A stretch of DNA of 16,616 bases from Desulfobulbaceae bacterium (GTDB taxonomy: Bacteria; Desulfobacterota; Desulfobulbia; Desulfobulbales; Desulfocapsaceae), in NCBI GenBank assembly GCA_024643445.1, contig JAHEMX010000017.1:1-16616 (forward strand), given 5' to 3'. The notes under the pieces are model-generated. The model was not told where the DNA came from. It saw only the letters and a list, made by a program, of their open reading frames with translations, and did not search any database. Shown here one piece after another: positions 6,902-14,893 of this stretch. The position numbers and the translations under genes were made by a program. The number at the start of each line of letters is the position of its first letter. The stretch's first letter is position 1.

Positions 6902-8548
6902 TTGAAAATTGCCTTAATCCAGATTAATCCCGTTATTGGCGACTTTGCGGCAAACTGCGGGAAAATAGTAAGCTCTGTCGACAGGGCCTATGCTGCCGGC
7001 TGCGGCCTGGCGATTCTCCCCGAGCTTGTTGTCTCCGGTTACCCGCCGCTTGATCTTCTTGAGCGGCGATCGTTTCTTCAAGACCATGATGGAGCGCTGG
7101 CAAAACTGCTTGAAGAGCTGCCGCCGATTCCGGTGATGTTCGGCGCAATCGAGCGCAGAAACGAGAAACCCGGCAAGCCGCTCTACAACAGCGTACTGGT
7201 TGCCAGTGGCTCAAAGATTGTACACCGCACCAGAAAACAGATGCTGCCGGCCTATGATGTATTCGATGAAAACCGTTATTTCGAACCGGGAGCCCCCGGT
7301 GAGCTGTTTCAGATGGAGGGCCTCACCTGCGCCTTGACGGTATGCGAAGACATCTGGAATTATGCCATCGGGGACTACCGGACAGAGCCGCTTGCTGCAC
7401 TGTTTGCAAAAGCAGCAGCGCAAAATCGCCATATCGATGTCATCATCAACGTCTCGGCTTCTCCGTTTCAGCGCGGGAAAAGGTGGGTTCGGGCAGATAT
7501 TTTTCGTGCCCTTGTCAGTCAATATCGCACCCCTTTTATCTATGTGAACCAGGTCGGCGGCCAGGATTCATTGCTCTTTGACGGCGGTAGCCTGGCCTAT
7601 AATGGAAAGGGTGAGATAACTGCCCAGGCCCTCTGTTTTGAGGAGGATATGGTGTTCCTCGATTCCGACAGCTGGAAAGGGGACATGCGTCCGAATGAAC
7701 CGGCGGGGGAAGTGGTTTCGGTGCATGATGCACTGGTCATGGGTGTTCGTGATTATGTGCGGAAGAGCGGTTTTAAAAAAGTGGTACTCGGGCTCTCCGG
7801 CGGCATTGATTCCGCACTCACCGCCGTACTTGCGGTTCGGGCGCTGGGTGCCCAAAACGTGCTCGGCGTCGCCTTGCCGTCACCCTACAGCTCCGCCGAT
7901 TCACTCGAAGATGCCCGGGATCTGGCCGGCCGCTGCGGCTGCCGGTTTGAAGTGCTGCCGATCAGTGCGCTTTTTGAATCCTACCGCTCCAGTCTCTCGG
8001 ATCTCTTTGCGGGGATGGCAGAGGATGTAACCGAGCAGAACATCCAGGCCCGCATCCGCGGCAACCTCCTGATGGCTTTATCCAACAAGCTCGGGCATCT
8101 GTTGCTGACAACCGGTAACAAGAGTGAGATGGCTGTCGGCTACTGCACGCTTTACGGGGATATGAGCGGCGGGCTGGCGGTCATATCGGATGTGCCCAAG
8201 CAACTGGTCTATGAACTCGCCAGGTATATCAACCGGGACGAGGAAATTATCCCGCACCGTATCCTGGTCAAACCGCCGACGGCAGAACTGCGGCCGGACC
8301 AGCGCGACCAGGATGATCTGCCGCCCTACGAGCTTCTCGACGAAATTCTTGAGCTCTATCTTGAACAGGGCGTCGGCAAGGATGAGATTATTTCACGGGG
8401 CTTTGACAACGCAATCGTTGAAGATATCATCCGTCGCATCAGGATCAATGAATATAAGCGGAAACAGGCACCCATGGGACTGAAGGTCACCAGCAAGGCA
8501 TTCGGTTTCGGCAGACGGCTGCCCAATGTGCAGAACTATCGTGGCTAA
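6902..8548 (+). CDS. nadE: Glutamine-dependent NAD+ synthetase
   Basis: This enzyme amidates nicotinic acid adenine dinucleotide to NAD+, the last step of NAD synthesis, using ammonia channelled from glutamine. The 548-residue product has two domains. The N-terminal nitrilase-type glutaminase carries the triad Glu41 (PELVVSGYPP), Lys112 (RKQMLPAYDVFDE) and Cys148 (VCEDIW). The C-terminal synthetase has the PP-loop SGGIDS (299-304), TTGNKSEMAVGYCTLYGDMSGG, and KPPTAELRPDQRDQDDLPPY. The TTG at 6902 is forced: an in-frame TGA stands four codons upstream (6890-6892), and the family start KIALIQINPVIGDF follows at once; an AAAGAG lies just before it. The haem protein gene begins 14 bases after the stop. 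Identity is firm. Confidence 0.97.
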   Translation: MKIALIQINPVIGDFAANCGKIVSSVDRAYAAGCGLAILPELVVSGYPPLDLLERRSFLQDHDGALAKLLEELPPIPVMFGAIERRNEKPGKPLYNSVLVASGSKIVHRTRKQMLPAYDVFDENRYFEPGAPGELFQMEGLTCALTVCEDIWNYAIGDYRTEPLAALFAKAAAQNRHIDVIINVSASPFQRGKRWVRADIFRALVSQYRTPFIYVNQVGGQDSLLFDGGSLAYNGKGEITAQALCFEEDMVFLDSDSWKGDMRPNEPAGEVVSVHDALVMGVRDYVRKSGFKKVVLGLSGGIDSALTAVLAVRALGAQNVLGVALPSPYSSADSLEDARDLAGRCGCRFEVLPISALFESYRSSLSDLFAGMAEDVTEQNIQARIRGNLLMALSNKLGHLLLTTGNKSEMAVGYCTLYGDMSGGLAVISDVPKQLVYELARYINRDEEIIPHRILVKPPTAELRPDQRDQDDLPPYELLDEILELYLEQGVGKDEIISRGFDNAIVEDIIRRIRINEYKRKQAPMGLKVTSKAFGFGRRLPNVQNYRG

Positions 8549-8562
8549 CCTCTTCATACTGC

Positions 8563-10428
8563 ATGCTTAGCACAATTTCTCCTTTTCGCGCCCTTCTTGC
8601 GAGCCTGGCATTTCTCCTCTTTTTAGGCGGTGTGGCGGCGCTTGTCTATCGAGAAAACAGGATCGAACGGCCGGAGGAAATGTTCATCACAGCCTCGGGC
8701 CGGGTGGATATGTGCCTGTTCTGCCATACCAAGGAGAAACTCGACCCGGCACACGATGCCCGGGTGATCGGGTGTACCCCCTGTCATCGCGGTGATCCTC
8801 TGGCCATCGAAAAAGACGAGGCGCACACCGGTATTATCCTCAATCCCGGAGACTTGCGTGTGGTGAACCGGACCTGCGGCGTCGAAGGGTGTCACCCCTC
8901 GGACGTGAAAAAAGTAGTGAACTCGCTGATGGCAACCAATCGCGGCATTCTCGGGACGCTGCTTTTCTACTGGGGTGAGAGCCAGTCGCAGAACACTGAG
9001 CTTACGGTAAAGCAGTTGATAGACTCCGGTGACACGTCTCTGGCCCTGGATTATTACCGGAAACTCTGCGGTACCTGTCATCTCTGGAAACAGAAAAACG
9101 ATATGCCCGGTGAGGCGGCCTTTTTCAACGAGAAAGGTGGCGGCTGTTCAGCCTGTCACTTTAGCATGCCTGCTGGATATGAGCGGGCTTCGGTTACCGA
9201 ATCGGACGATTCCTTTCTTGAAAAAGACGAGGGCGAGCAGAAGATCCATCCGCTGGTAATCAGGAAGGTTCCCGATAACAACTGCATCCGCTGTCACAAC
9301 AGATCAGGCAGGGTCGGTCTTTCTTATGTCGGTGTTTTCGAGTCTGAAGGCTATGGCACCCCGTATCAGGAGGGCCGTCTTTCTCCCAAGAGAATGCCGG
9401 GTGATCGGTTTTATCTGGGACTTGCCGATGATATTCACCACCGGCGTGACATGTCCTGTATCGATTGTCACACCCGGGAAGAGATTATGGGGGACGGCAC
9501 CAGCTATGCGCATTATGAGGAACAGCTGGAACTATCGTGCCAGGTATGTCACGCTCAGGCTCCCGGAACGACACGAAAGAACAATGAATTGAACAACGTT
9601 GTCGAGAAGGACGGCAGCTATCGTCTGATCGGTAAAAACAATGAGCGGGAGTATGTCCTGCGGCCGCCCAAAGCAGGAGTCTGTGATTTTGCCGGACACA
9701 AACGGGTTACCTGTGAGTCGTGCCATTCGACCTGGGTACCGCAATGCTATGGTTGTCACGCCAAGCGGGATGAAGCAAAACAGCATCTCGACAAACTCAG
9801 CCTCGAGGAAACGCCCGGGCAATGGGTGGAGGGACGATCCTATATCAGGTATGAAAAACCGATGCTGGCGGTATGGAAAGACGAGGTGGTAATCGTGACA
9901 CCGGGCTGCCAGGATGTCGTCAGCCTGTTTGATAAAGAGGGTGAACTGACCCAAAGTTTCAACCGTTTTACCATGGCCGCGATTAATCCCCATACGACAC
10001 AGGAAAAAGGGCGAAGCTGCGTGGATTGCCACAGCTCGACGAAAACCGTTGGCCTGGGTGAGGGGGTGCTCGCCGTCAGGGATTCCGTTATCAACTTTAC
10101 GCCGCTGGACAAGGGGATTGAGACGGAAGCGGGGAAAACGGTGGGTTTAGATACCTTTGTATCGCTGGACGGTACCCCCCTGCAGCACGGCTCGAGGCCT
10201 GACCTGCGGCCGTTCAACGGCAATGAACTGCGTACGATTCTGCGAGTCGGTCTCTGTGTGGAGTGCCATAGCAGCTATCAGGATCCTGTCTGGCAGAAAT
10301 ATAGCGATATCCTTGTCTGCGCGCGACCCGGGGCCGATAACACTATGGCCAGGGCCCAGTGGCCGGTCGTCAGGGGTGTCGATGGTGATGAGGCGAAGCC
10401 TCGGGGGGTATCGTTATTACCAGAATAA
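8563..10428 (+). CDS. Membrane-anchored multihaem cytochrome c with twelve haem motifs
   Basis: The 621-residue protein begins with an uncleaved-looking signal anchor (hydrophobic residues about 8-28, then YRENR), so the bulk should sit in the periplasm. It holds eleven CxxCH sites, with first cysteines at 51, 71, 169, 195, 241, 299, 326, 384, 395, 486 and 565, plus one CX4CH (C105-C110-H111). Sites cluster in the first 400 residues; a haem-poor stretch at about 400-480 is followed by two more sites. Each site would bind haem c covalently after export, so an electron-transfer role is likely; partner and acceptor are unknown, and I do not recognise a named family. The ATG at 8563 lacks a ribosome site but is 14 bases after nadE, suggesting coupling. 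The 3' end overlaps the probable start of hflX. CDS and haem nature are certain. Confidence 0.9.
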   Translation: MLSTISPFRALLASLAFLLFLGGVAALVYRENRIERPEEMFITASGRVDMCLFCHTKEKLDPAHDARVIGCTPCHRGDPLAIEKDEAHTGIILNPGDLRVVNRTCGVEGCHPSDVKKVVNSLMATNRGILGTLLFYWGESQSQNTELTVKQLIDSGDTSLALDYYRKLCGTCHLWKQKNDMPGEAAFFNEKGGGCSACHFSMPAGYERASVTESDDSFLEKDEGEQKIHPLVIRKVPDNNCIRCHNRSGRVGLSYVGVFESEGYGTPYQEGRLSPKRMPGDRFYLGLADDIHHRRDMSCIDCHTREEIMGDGTSYAHYEEQLELSCQVCHAQAPGTTRKNNELNNVVEKDGSYRLIGKNNEREYVLRPPKAGVCDFAGHKRVTCESCHSTWVPQCYGCHAKRDEAKQHLDKLSLEETPGQWVEGRSYIRYEKPMLAVWKDEVVIVTPGCQDVVSLFDKEGELTQSFNRFTMAAINPHTTQEKGRSCVDCHSSTKTVGLGEGVLAVRDSVINFTPLDKGIETEAGKTVGLDTFVSLDGTPLQHGSRPDLRPFNGNELRTILRVGLCVECHSSYQDPVWQKYSDILVCARPGADNTMARAQWPVVRGVDGDEAKPRGVSLLPE

Positions 10429-12062
10429 GCGGAAACCTGCAGGGCCTGAAGAAGAACCAGTTACGGACACTTGAGCGGTTCCTGAGCCGGCGGGTTCCGG
10501 CCGAACTCATCATCGGAGCGGAAATGGCTCGTGCCATCTGTGAACTTTCCTCTGAGTTGAACCGGCAGATAGGGGTGTTGATTCACCGCTCCGGCAAGAT
10601 TGAAAACGTCATTGTCGGCGACCATAGCGGGCTGATGATTCCGACGCTCTCCCAGATCAGGTCATCAGGCGGCCGTCTCCGTGGTCTTCGTCTGGTGCAT
10701 ACGCATCCCGGTGGAGAAGATATCAGCGACGACGATCTGATGGACCTGCTGTTTCTCCGGCTCGATCTGGTATCTGTCTTGAAAATAATGCCGGACGGGT
10801 TGCCGGAGAGGCTCTATTCCGTCCACCTGCTGCCGGCCGCAGAAGAAGGGAAAAACTGGTCCTTTCTTGATCCTGTCCACCCCGCCCAGCAGGATGGTTC
10901 CTGCAGCGAGATGATCGAGGCGCTTGAGCAGGAATTTTCCCGGCTGCAGAAAACAGCAGTTCTTGATCAGGGCAGGGATCGGGCAGTCCTGGTCAGCGTC
11001 AGCACTGAATCGCGCGAGCAGGCCGAGGCCTCGCTGACTGAACTTGGGGAACTTGCCGTCTCCGGTGGTGTCATCGTGCTGGAGAAGGTGCTGCAGCGGC
11101 GCAGGAAAATCGATCCGAGATTAATACTGGGGCGCGGCAAGCTGACGGATATTGTTATTCTCGCCCTGCGACTTGATGCGAACCTGCTTATCTTCAACCA
11201 GGAACTCAATCCTTCGCAGATACGCTCGATAACGGACTTCACCGATCTTCGGGTAATTGACCGGACGCAGCTGATTCTTGACATCTTTGCCAGCAGGGCA
11301 AAAAGCAGGGAAGGCAAACTGCAGGTAGAAATGGCCCAACTCAAATACATGCTGCCGCGGCTGTCTTCGCGTGACGATGCTCTTTCACGACTCACCGGCG
11401 GCATAGGCGCCAGGGGGCCTGGCGAGACGAAACTTGAGGTTGATCGCCGGAGAATCAATGACCGTCTGGCCCGCCTGGCAAAGGATCTGGATATGGTCAG
11501 CCGGGAGCGCTTCCGCCGGCGGGCCAAGCGGCGGAAAAAGGATGTGCCGGTCATCTCCCTGGTCGGCTATACCAATGCCGGCAAATCGACCCTGCTGAAC
11601 ACCCTGACAAACAGCGCTATCCTTGCGGAAGACAAGCTCTTTGCCACGCTCGATCCTACCAGTCGCAGACTGCGATTTCCCGAAGAAATTGAAGTTATCA
11701 TCACCGATACCGTCGGTTTCATCAATCACCTTCCCGAAGGACTGCTGCAGGCATTCAAGGCGACGCTCGAGGAGCTTGAGGAAGCGGACCTGCTCGTACA
11801 CGTGATCGATTTCTCCAACCCGGCCTATCGTAACCAGATGGCGGTGGTGGAGGAATTACTGACAGAGTTGAACCTGGGCACGATTCCTACCTTGAAGGTC
11901 TTTAATAAAATAGATCTTCTTGATGCGAGCGGCGAACAGCAGAAAAGTATCCCGGAGGAAGGTGTCGGCCTGAGCGCCTTGGACAGCAGCACCCTGGAGC
12001 CGTTTCTGCTCAGGGCGCAGCAGATGATGAAAAAAGTGATTGGACGGCGGTTTCAGGACTGA
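10416..12062 (+). CDS. hflX: Ribosome-associated GTPase HflX, long form; probable AUU start
   Basis: HflX binds the 50S subunit and splits stalled ribosomes. The G domain shows GYTNAGKS (384-391), DTVGF (431-435) and NKID (497-500); before it are the HflX-type blocks LGRGKLTDI, DRTQLILDIFASRA and GIGARGPGETKLEVDRR. From this start the protein has 548 residues, against 426 in E. coli; the first 150 form an extra domain with HTHP (95-98). Family-like sequence (GNLQGLKKNQLRTLERFLSRRVP) lies upstream of the first ATG (10524), back to an in-frame TGA at 10389, and that stretch has no ATG, GTG or TTG. The best candidate is ATT at 10416, seven bases behind GGGGGG. The other explanation is a one-base error in the G6 run, with an ATG at 10382 behind AGGGG. 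A start at 10524 would drop 36 residues. Identity firm, start uncertain. Confidence 0.9.
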   Translation: MTRISGNLQGLKKNQLRTLERFLSRRVPAELIIGAEMARAICELSSELNRQIGVLIHRSGKIENVIVGDHSGLMIPTLSQIRSSGGRLRGLRLVHTHPGGEDISDDDLMDLLFLRLDLVSVLKIMPDGLPERLYSVHLLPAAEEGKNWSFLDPVHPAQQDGSCSEMIEALEQEFSRLQKTAVLDQGRDRAVLVSVSTESREQAEASLTELGELAVSGGVIVLEKVLQRRRKIDPRLILGRGKLTDIVILALRLDANLLIFNQELNPSQIRSITDFTDLRVIDRTQLILDIFASRAKSREGKLQVEMAQLKYMLPRLSSRDDALSRLTGGIGARGPGETKLEVDRRRINDRLARLAKDLDMVSRERFRRRAKRRKKDVPVISLVGYTNAGKSTLLNTLTNSAILAEDKLFATLDPTSRRLRFPEEIEVIITDTVGFINHLPEGLLQAFKATLEELEEADLLVHVIDFSNPAYRNQMAVVEELLTELNLGTIPTLKVFNKIDLLDASGEQQKSIPEEGVGLSALDSSTLEPFLLRAQQMMKKVIGRRFQD

Positions 12063-12090
12063 TGCTTACGGGTGGCACCGGCAATTTGTC

Positions 12091-12261
12091 TCAGTCATAG
12101 ATGATGGCATTGAAGCGGTCGAGCAGCTCTTCAGTTTGCTGGTCGATCTGGTCAGCAACCTCATGGATGCGGAACTCTTCGTTGCAGGCGCTGCAGCGCA
12201 TGCGCAGTCGGCTGCAGGTTCGAAGCAATTCCAGGTGGCCGTCACAGCGGGGACAGGTCAT
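12091..12261 (-). CDS. Small dual-CxxC zinc-ribbon-like protein
   Basis: A 56-residue frame begins at an ATG (12261) two bases behind the pyrE stop and ends at TGA (12091-12093). It has two CxxC pairs, CPRC (C3, C6) and CSAC (C23, C26), one more Cys16, and an acidic, probably helical tail (EVADQIDQQTEELLDRF). The pairs 16 residues apart suggest a single zinc ribbon or a redox-active dithiol protein in the cytoplasm. I recall a family of small dual-CxxC proteins, some with selenocysteine, in related bacteria; this copy has Cys at all four places and no in-frame TGA before the end. No own ribosome site is seen, so translation is probably coupled to pyrE. It converges on hflX with 28 bases between stops. 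The pattern and position make a real gene likely; function unknown. Confidence 0.75.
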   Translation of the reverse strand: MTCPRCDGHLELLRTCSRLRMRCSACNEEFRIHEVADQIDQQTEELLDRFNAIIYD

Positions 12262-12263
12262 GG

Positions 12264-12815
12264 TCAGGCCAGAAGTTCCTGCCGGGTAAACAGGGCCTTG
12301 AGCGGATATCCCCGGTCTGCAAGAATTTCAGCCCCGCCTTCCTGCCGGTCAACAATCGTCACCACCAGACCGACGACGAAACCGGCAGCCTCGACACGCT
12401 CGATAACCTGTAACAAGGTGCCGCCGGTCGTCACTACATCTTCAACAAGGGCGACCCGGCATCCCTCGGGCATATTCTTCAGTCCCTCAATGTAATTTCC
12501 GGTTCCATGCCCTTTGGCCTCCTTGCGGACAATGAAGGCGGGGATGGGGCCTTTCTCAAGATAGCTGACGACGGATACCGCGGTAACGAGCGGATCTGCG
12601 CCAAGCGTCATGCCGCCGACGGCCTGGATAGCTTCAGGTTCCCGCCTGATCAGGTCATACAGCAATTTCCCGCAGAGGTATGATCCTTCAGCATCGAGGG
12701 TGGTCTGCTTGCCATCGACGTAAAAGTCTGATGTCTTGCCCGAGGTAAGGGTAAAAGTGCCTTTACGGTATGATTTTTTCAGGAGTATGTTTTTAAGCCG
12801 TTGTTTTTCATCCAT
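12264..12815 (-). CDS. pyrE: Orotate phosphoribosyltransferase
   Basis: PyrE joins orotate to PRPP to give orotidine monophosphate, the fifth step of pyrimidine synthesis. The 183-residue protein fits the short PyrE type. It shows TLTSGKTSDFYVDGK (about 22-36), GGMTLGADPL (67-76), the lysine/histidine loop RKEAKGHGTGNYIEG (97-111) and the PRPP motif VALVEDVVTTGGT (121-133). It begins at an ATG at 12815 without a strong ribosome site, and the dual-CxxC gene follows after two bases, so the pair is probably one transcript. It is divergent from glmS across about 200 bases. Identity is firm. Confidence 0.95.
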   Translation of the reverse strand: MDEKQRLKNILLKKSYRKGTFTLTSGKTSDFYVDGKQTTLDAEGSYLCGKLLYDLIRREPEAIQAVGGMTLGADPLVTAVSVVSYLEKGPIPAFIVRKEAKGHGTGNYIEGLKNMPEGCRVALVEDVVTTGGTLLQVIERVEAAGFVVGLVVTIVDRQEGGAEILADRGYPLKALFTRQELLA

Positions 12816-13017
12816 AAGAACAGAACCGGTTGATTTCTTTAGTGTGGGAGAACGAGTAATGAATGGCTGAGCCTAATCTTTTTTTGCCGATGAGCAAAGA
12901 AAAAACTCGCGAAACCAGAAAATGTAATGTTATTCTAAGCTATTATTTGTTTTACAAGAGATCCGTTCTGCAATAGTTGTAACGATTGCTTTCAAAAAAT
13001 ACAACAGAGGTTTGTTT
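12816..13017. promoter_or_regulatory. Divergent pyrE-glmS intergenic region with an A/T-tract inverted repeat
   Basis: This 202-base, AT-rich gap must hold the promoters for both genes. Its clearest element is an inverted repeat, seven T then GC (12879-12887), loop CGATGA, and GCAAAGAAA (12894-12902): nine pairs with one T-G. AACCGGTT at 12830-12837 is a short palindrome near pyrE. I could not fix convincing -35/-10 pairs. The glmS ribosome site is AGAGG (13005-13009), eight bases before its ATG. No glmS-type ribozyme is recognisable. Confidence 0.35.
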
Positions 13018-14859
13018 ATGTGTGGAATTGTTGGTTATGCGGGCAACAGGAGAGTTGTTCCTGTTTTGCTTGAAGGGCTGAAGCGACTGGAATACCGCGG
13101 CTATGATTCTGCCGGTATCGTCTATTTCCAGGAAGATGCGCTGGTAAAGTTCCGTTGCGAGGGTAAGCTTTCAAAGCTGGAGGCGGTTGTTGAAGAGTTC
13201 TACGGTGAGCAGGCCCATATCGGGCTGGGGCACACCCGCTGGGCGACGCACGGGGCTCCGACCGAGAAAAACGCCCATCCGCACACCGATTGCAGCGGGC
13301 GTCTGGTGGTCGTTCACAACGGAATCATTGAGAATTATCACTCATTACGCGAAGAACTCAAGGCACAGGGACATCTTTTTACCTCGGAGACGGATACCGA
13401 AGTTCTCGCCCACCTGATAGAACAGAATCTGGGAGACAGTCTTGAACAGGCGGTAAAGGATGCCCTCAGACGGGTCGAGGGTTCCTATGCCCTCGGTGTC
13501 ATGTCCGCGGATTTTCCCGGTATACTGGTTGCCGCACGCAACCAGAGCCCTCTTGTTCTCGGTGTTGATGATGAAGGCTGCTCCTTTCTTGCCTCCGACA
13601 TTCCGGCACTGCTCCCGTACACCAACAAGGTGATTTTTCTTGAAGACACGGAGATGGCAATACTCTCCAACGGGAGCCAGACGGTTGTTTCCCTGGTCAC
13701 GGATCGTGTGGTGGAAAAAGAAATAAAGTCCATTGAATGGAACGCCGCGATGGCGGAAAAAGCCGGTTACAAACACTTCATGCTCAAGGAGATATTCGAG
13801 CAGCCCCAGGCTATAACCAACACCGTGAGCGGACGAATCAATCTTCAGACCGGCGATGTCGTTCTGCCGGAAATCAACCTGAGTGCAGAGCATCTTAAAA
13901 CGATAGAAAGGATTTATCTCGTTGCCTGTGGAACCTCATGGCATGCGGCTCTGGTGGCAAAATACTGGATCGAGAAATACGCAGCCATCCCGGTGGAAGT
14001 CGATATCGCCTCCGAATTCAGGTATCGGAGTTTGCTGGTCAACCGCCGGACCCTGACTATCTCCATCTCGCAGTCGGGTGAAACGGCGGATACCCTTGCC
14101 GGGATCAGGCGGGCGGCTAAACTCGGCTCCCGGGTTATCACCATCTGCAATGTTGTCGGATCAACCATGACGAGAGAGGCAGACGGCACGATATATACGC
14201 ATGCCGGTCCTGAAATCGGCGTCGCTTCAACCAAGGCCTTTATCTCGCAACTTGCCGCCCTGTTTCTCTTCACGCTCTACCTTACCCAGGTTAAAGAAAC
14301 GATTACGGCCGAGAGACGCATAGAACTCGGTCAGCATCTGATTGAAAGTGCCCGGGTTGTAGAGCTGATGCTGCCCCTGATCCGCGAGCAGATAGGTAGT
14401 CTGATCGAGTCATTCTATGATTGTCGGGATTTTCTGTTTGTCGGTCGAGGGCTCAACTTTCCGATTGCCCTTGAAGGTGCGCTCAAACTCAAGGAGATTT
14501 CCTACATTCATGCGGAAGGATACGCGGCCGGTGAGCTCAAACACGGGCCGATAGCGCTCATCGATAAAGATATGCCCGTCGTCGCCATTACGCCAAAGGA
14601 TAGTGTTTATCAGAAATCCATTTCCAATATCGAAGAGATAAAGGCGCGGCAGGGCCGCCTCATTCTTTTCGGAACCCAGGGAGATGCCCATCTGAAAACG
14701 ATAACCGATGATGTGATCTATCTGCCCCCGGTCCATGAAGATATCATCCCTATCATCTACACCATCCCGGCGCAATTGCTCGCCTACGAAATAGCCACGC
14801 GAAGAGGGTGCGATGTCGATCAACCGCGCAACCTGGCCAAGAGTGTAACGGTTGAATAG
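13018..14859 (+). CDS. glmS: Glutamine--fructose-6-phosphate aminotransferase (isomerizing)
   Basis: GlmS makes glucosamine-6-phosphate from fructose-6-phosphate and glutamine, the entry step to UDP-GlcNAc for peptidoglycan and lipid A. The 613-residue product (E. coli 609) has an N-terminal type II glutamine amidotransferase whose nucleophile is Cys2, exposed once Met is removed (MCGIVGYAG), with GHTRWATHGAPT and HNGIIENY. Two SIS sugar-isomerase domains follow, with CGTSWHAA (304-311), SQSGET (351-356), ASTKAF, EGYAAGELKHGPIALID, and the canonical C-terminus PRNLAKSVTVE. The ATG at 13018 is chosen because Cys must be residue 2 and AGAGG lies eight bases upstream; a TTG at 13012 would spoil that. 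The NamZ-like gene follows directly. Identity is firm. Confidence 0.98.
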   Translation: MCGIVGYAGNRRVVPVLLEGLKRLEYRGYDSAGIVYFQEDALVKFRCEGKLSKLEAVVEEFYGEQAHIGLGHTRWATHGAPTEKNAHPHTDCSGRLVVVHNGIIENYHSLREELKAQGHLFTSETDTEVLAHLIEQNLGDSLEQAVKDALRRVEGSYALGVMSADFPGILVAARNQSPLVLGVDDEGCSFLASDIPALLPYTNKVIFLEDTEMAILSNGSQTVVSLVTDRVVEKEIKSIEWNAAMAEKAGYKHFMLKEIFEQPQAITNTVSGRINLQTGDVVLPEINLSAEHLKTIERIYLVACGTSWHAALVAKYWIEKYAAIPVEVDIASEFRYRSLLVNRRTLTISISQSGETADTLAGIRRAAKLGSRVITICNVVGSTMTREADGTIYTHAGPEIGVASTKAFISQLAALFLFTLYLTQVKETITAERRIELGQHLIESARVVELMLPLIREQIGSLIESFYDCRDFLFVGRGLNFPIALEGALKLKEISYIHAEGYAAGELKHGPIALIDKDMPVVAITPKDSVYQKSISNIEEIKARQGRLILFGTQGDAHLKTITDDVIYLPPVHEDIIPIIYTIPAQLLAYEIATRRGCDVDQPRNLAKSVTVE

Positions 14860-14893
14860 TCAGGATTCCAGTCAAAAACAGGTTCACAGGAAC

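Noticed and set aside
6835..6927. A 30-codon open frame starting at an ATG just before nadE and overlapping it
   Set aside because: No ribosome site, overlaps the nadE start out of frame, its ATG is inside the putative -10 box, and no recognisable protein pattern.
9682..9699. C374-D-F-A-G-H379 in the cytochrome as a further haem site
   Set aside because: It has a single Cys with the His five residues on, so it lacks the Cys pair needed for a haem c site.
10524..12062. The ATG at 10524 as the start of hflX
   Set aside because: It would cut off 36 residues that look like the conserved N-terminus of long HflX proteins, and no good ribosome site lies directly before it.
12063..12090. A GGGTGGCACCG palindrome between hflX and the dual-CxxC gene as a bidirectional terminator
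   Set aside because: The stem is four to five pairs with almost no loop and no T-run on either side.
12816..13017. A glmS ribozyme or riboswitch in the glmS leader
   Set aside because: The leader is short and AT-rich and shows none of the paired core of that element, which is also known mainly from Firmicutes.
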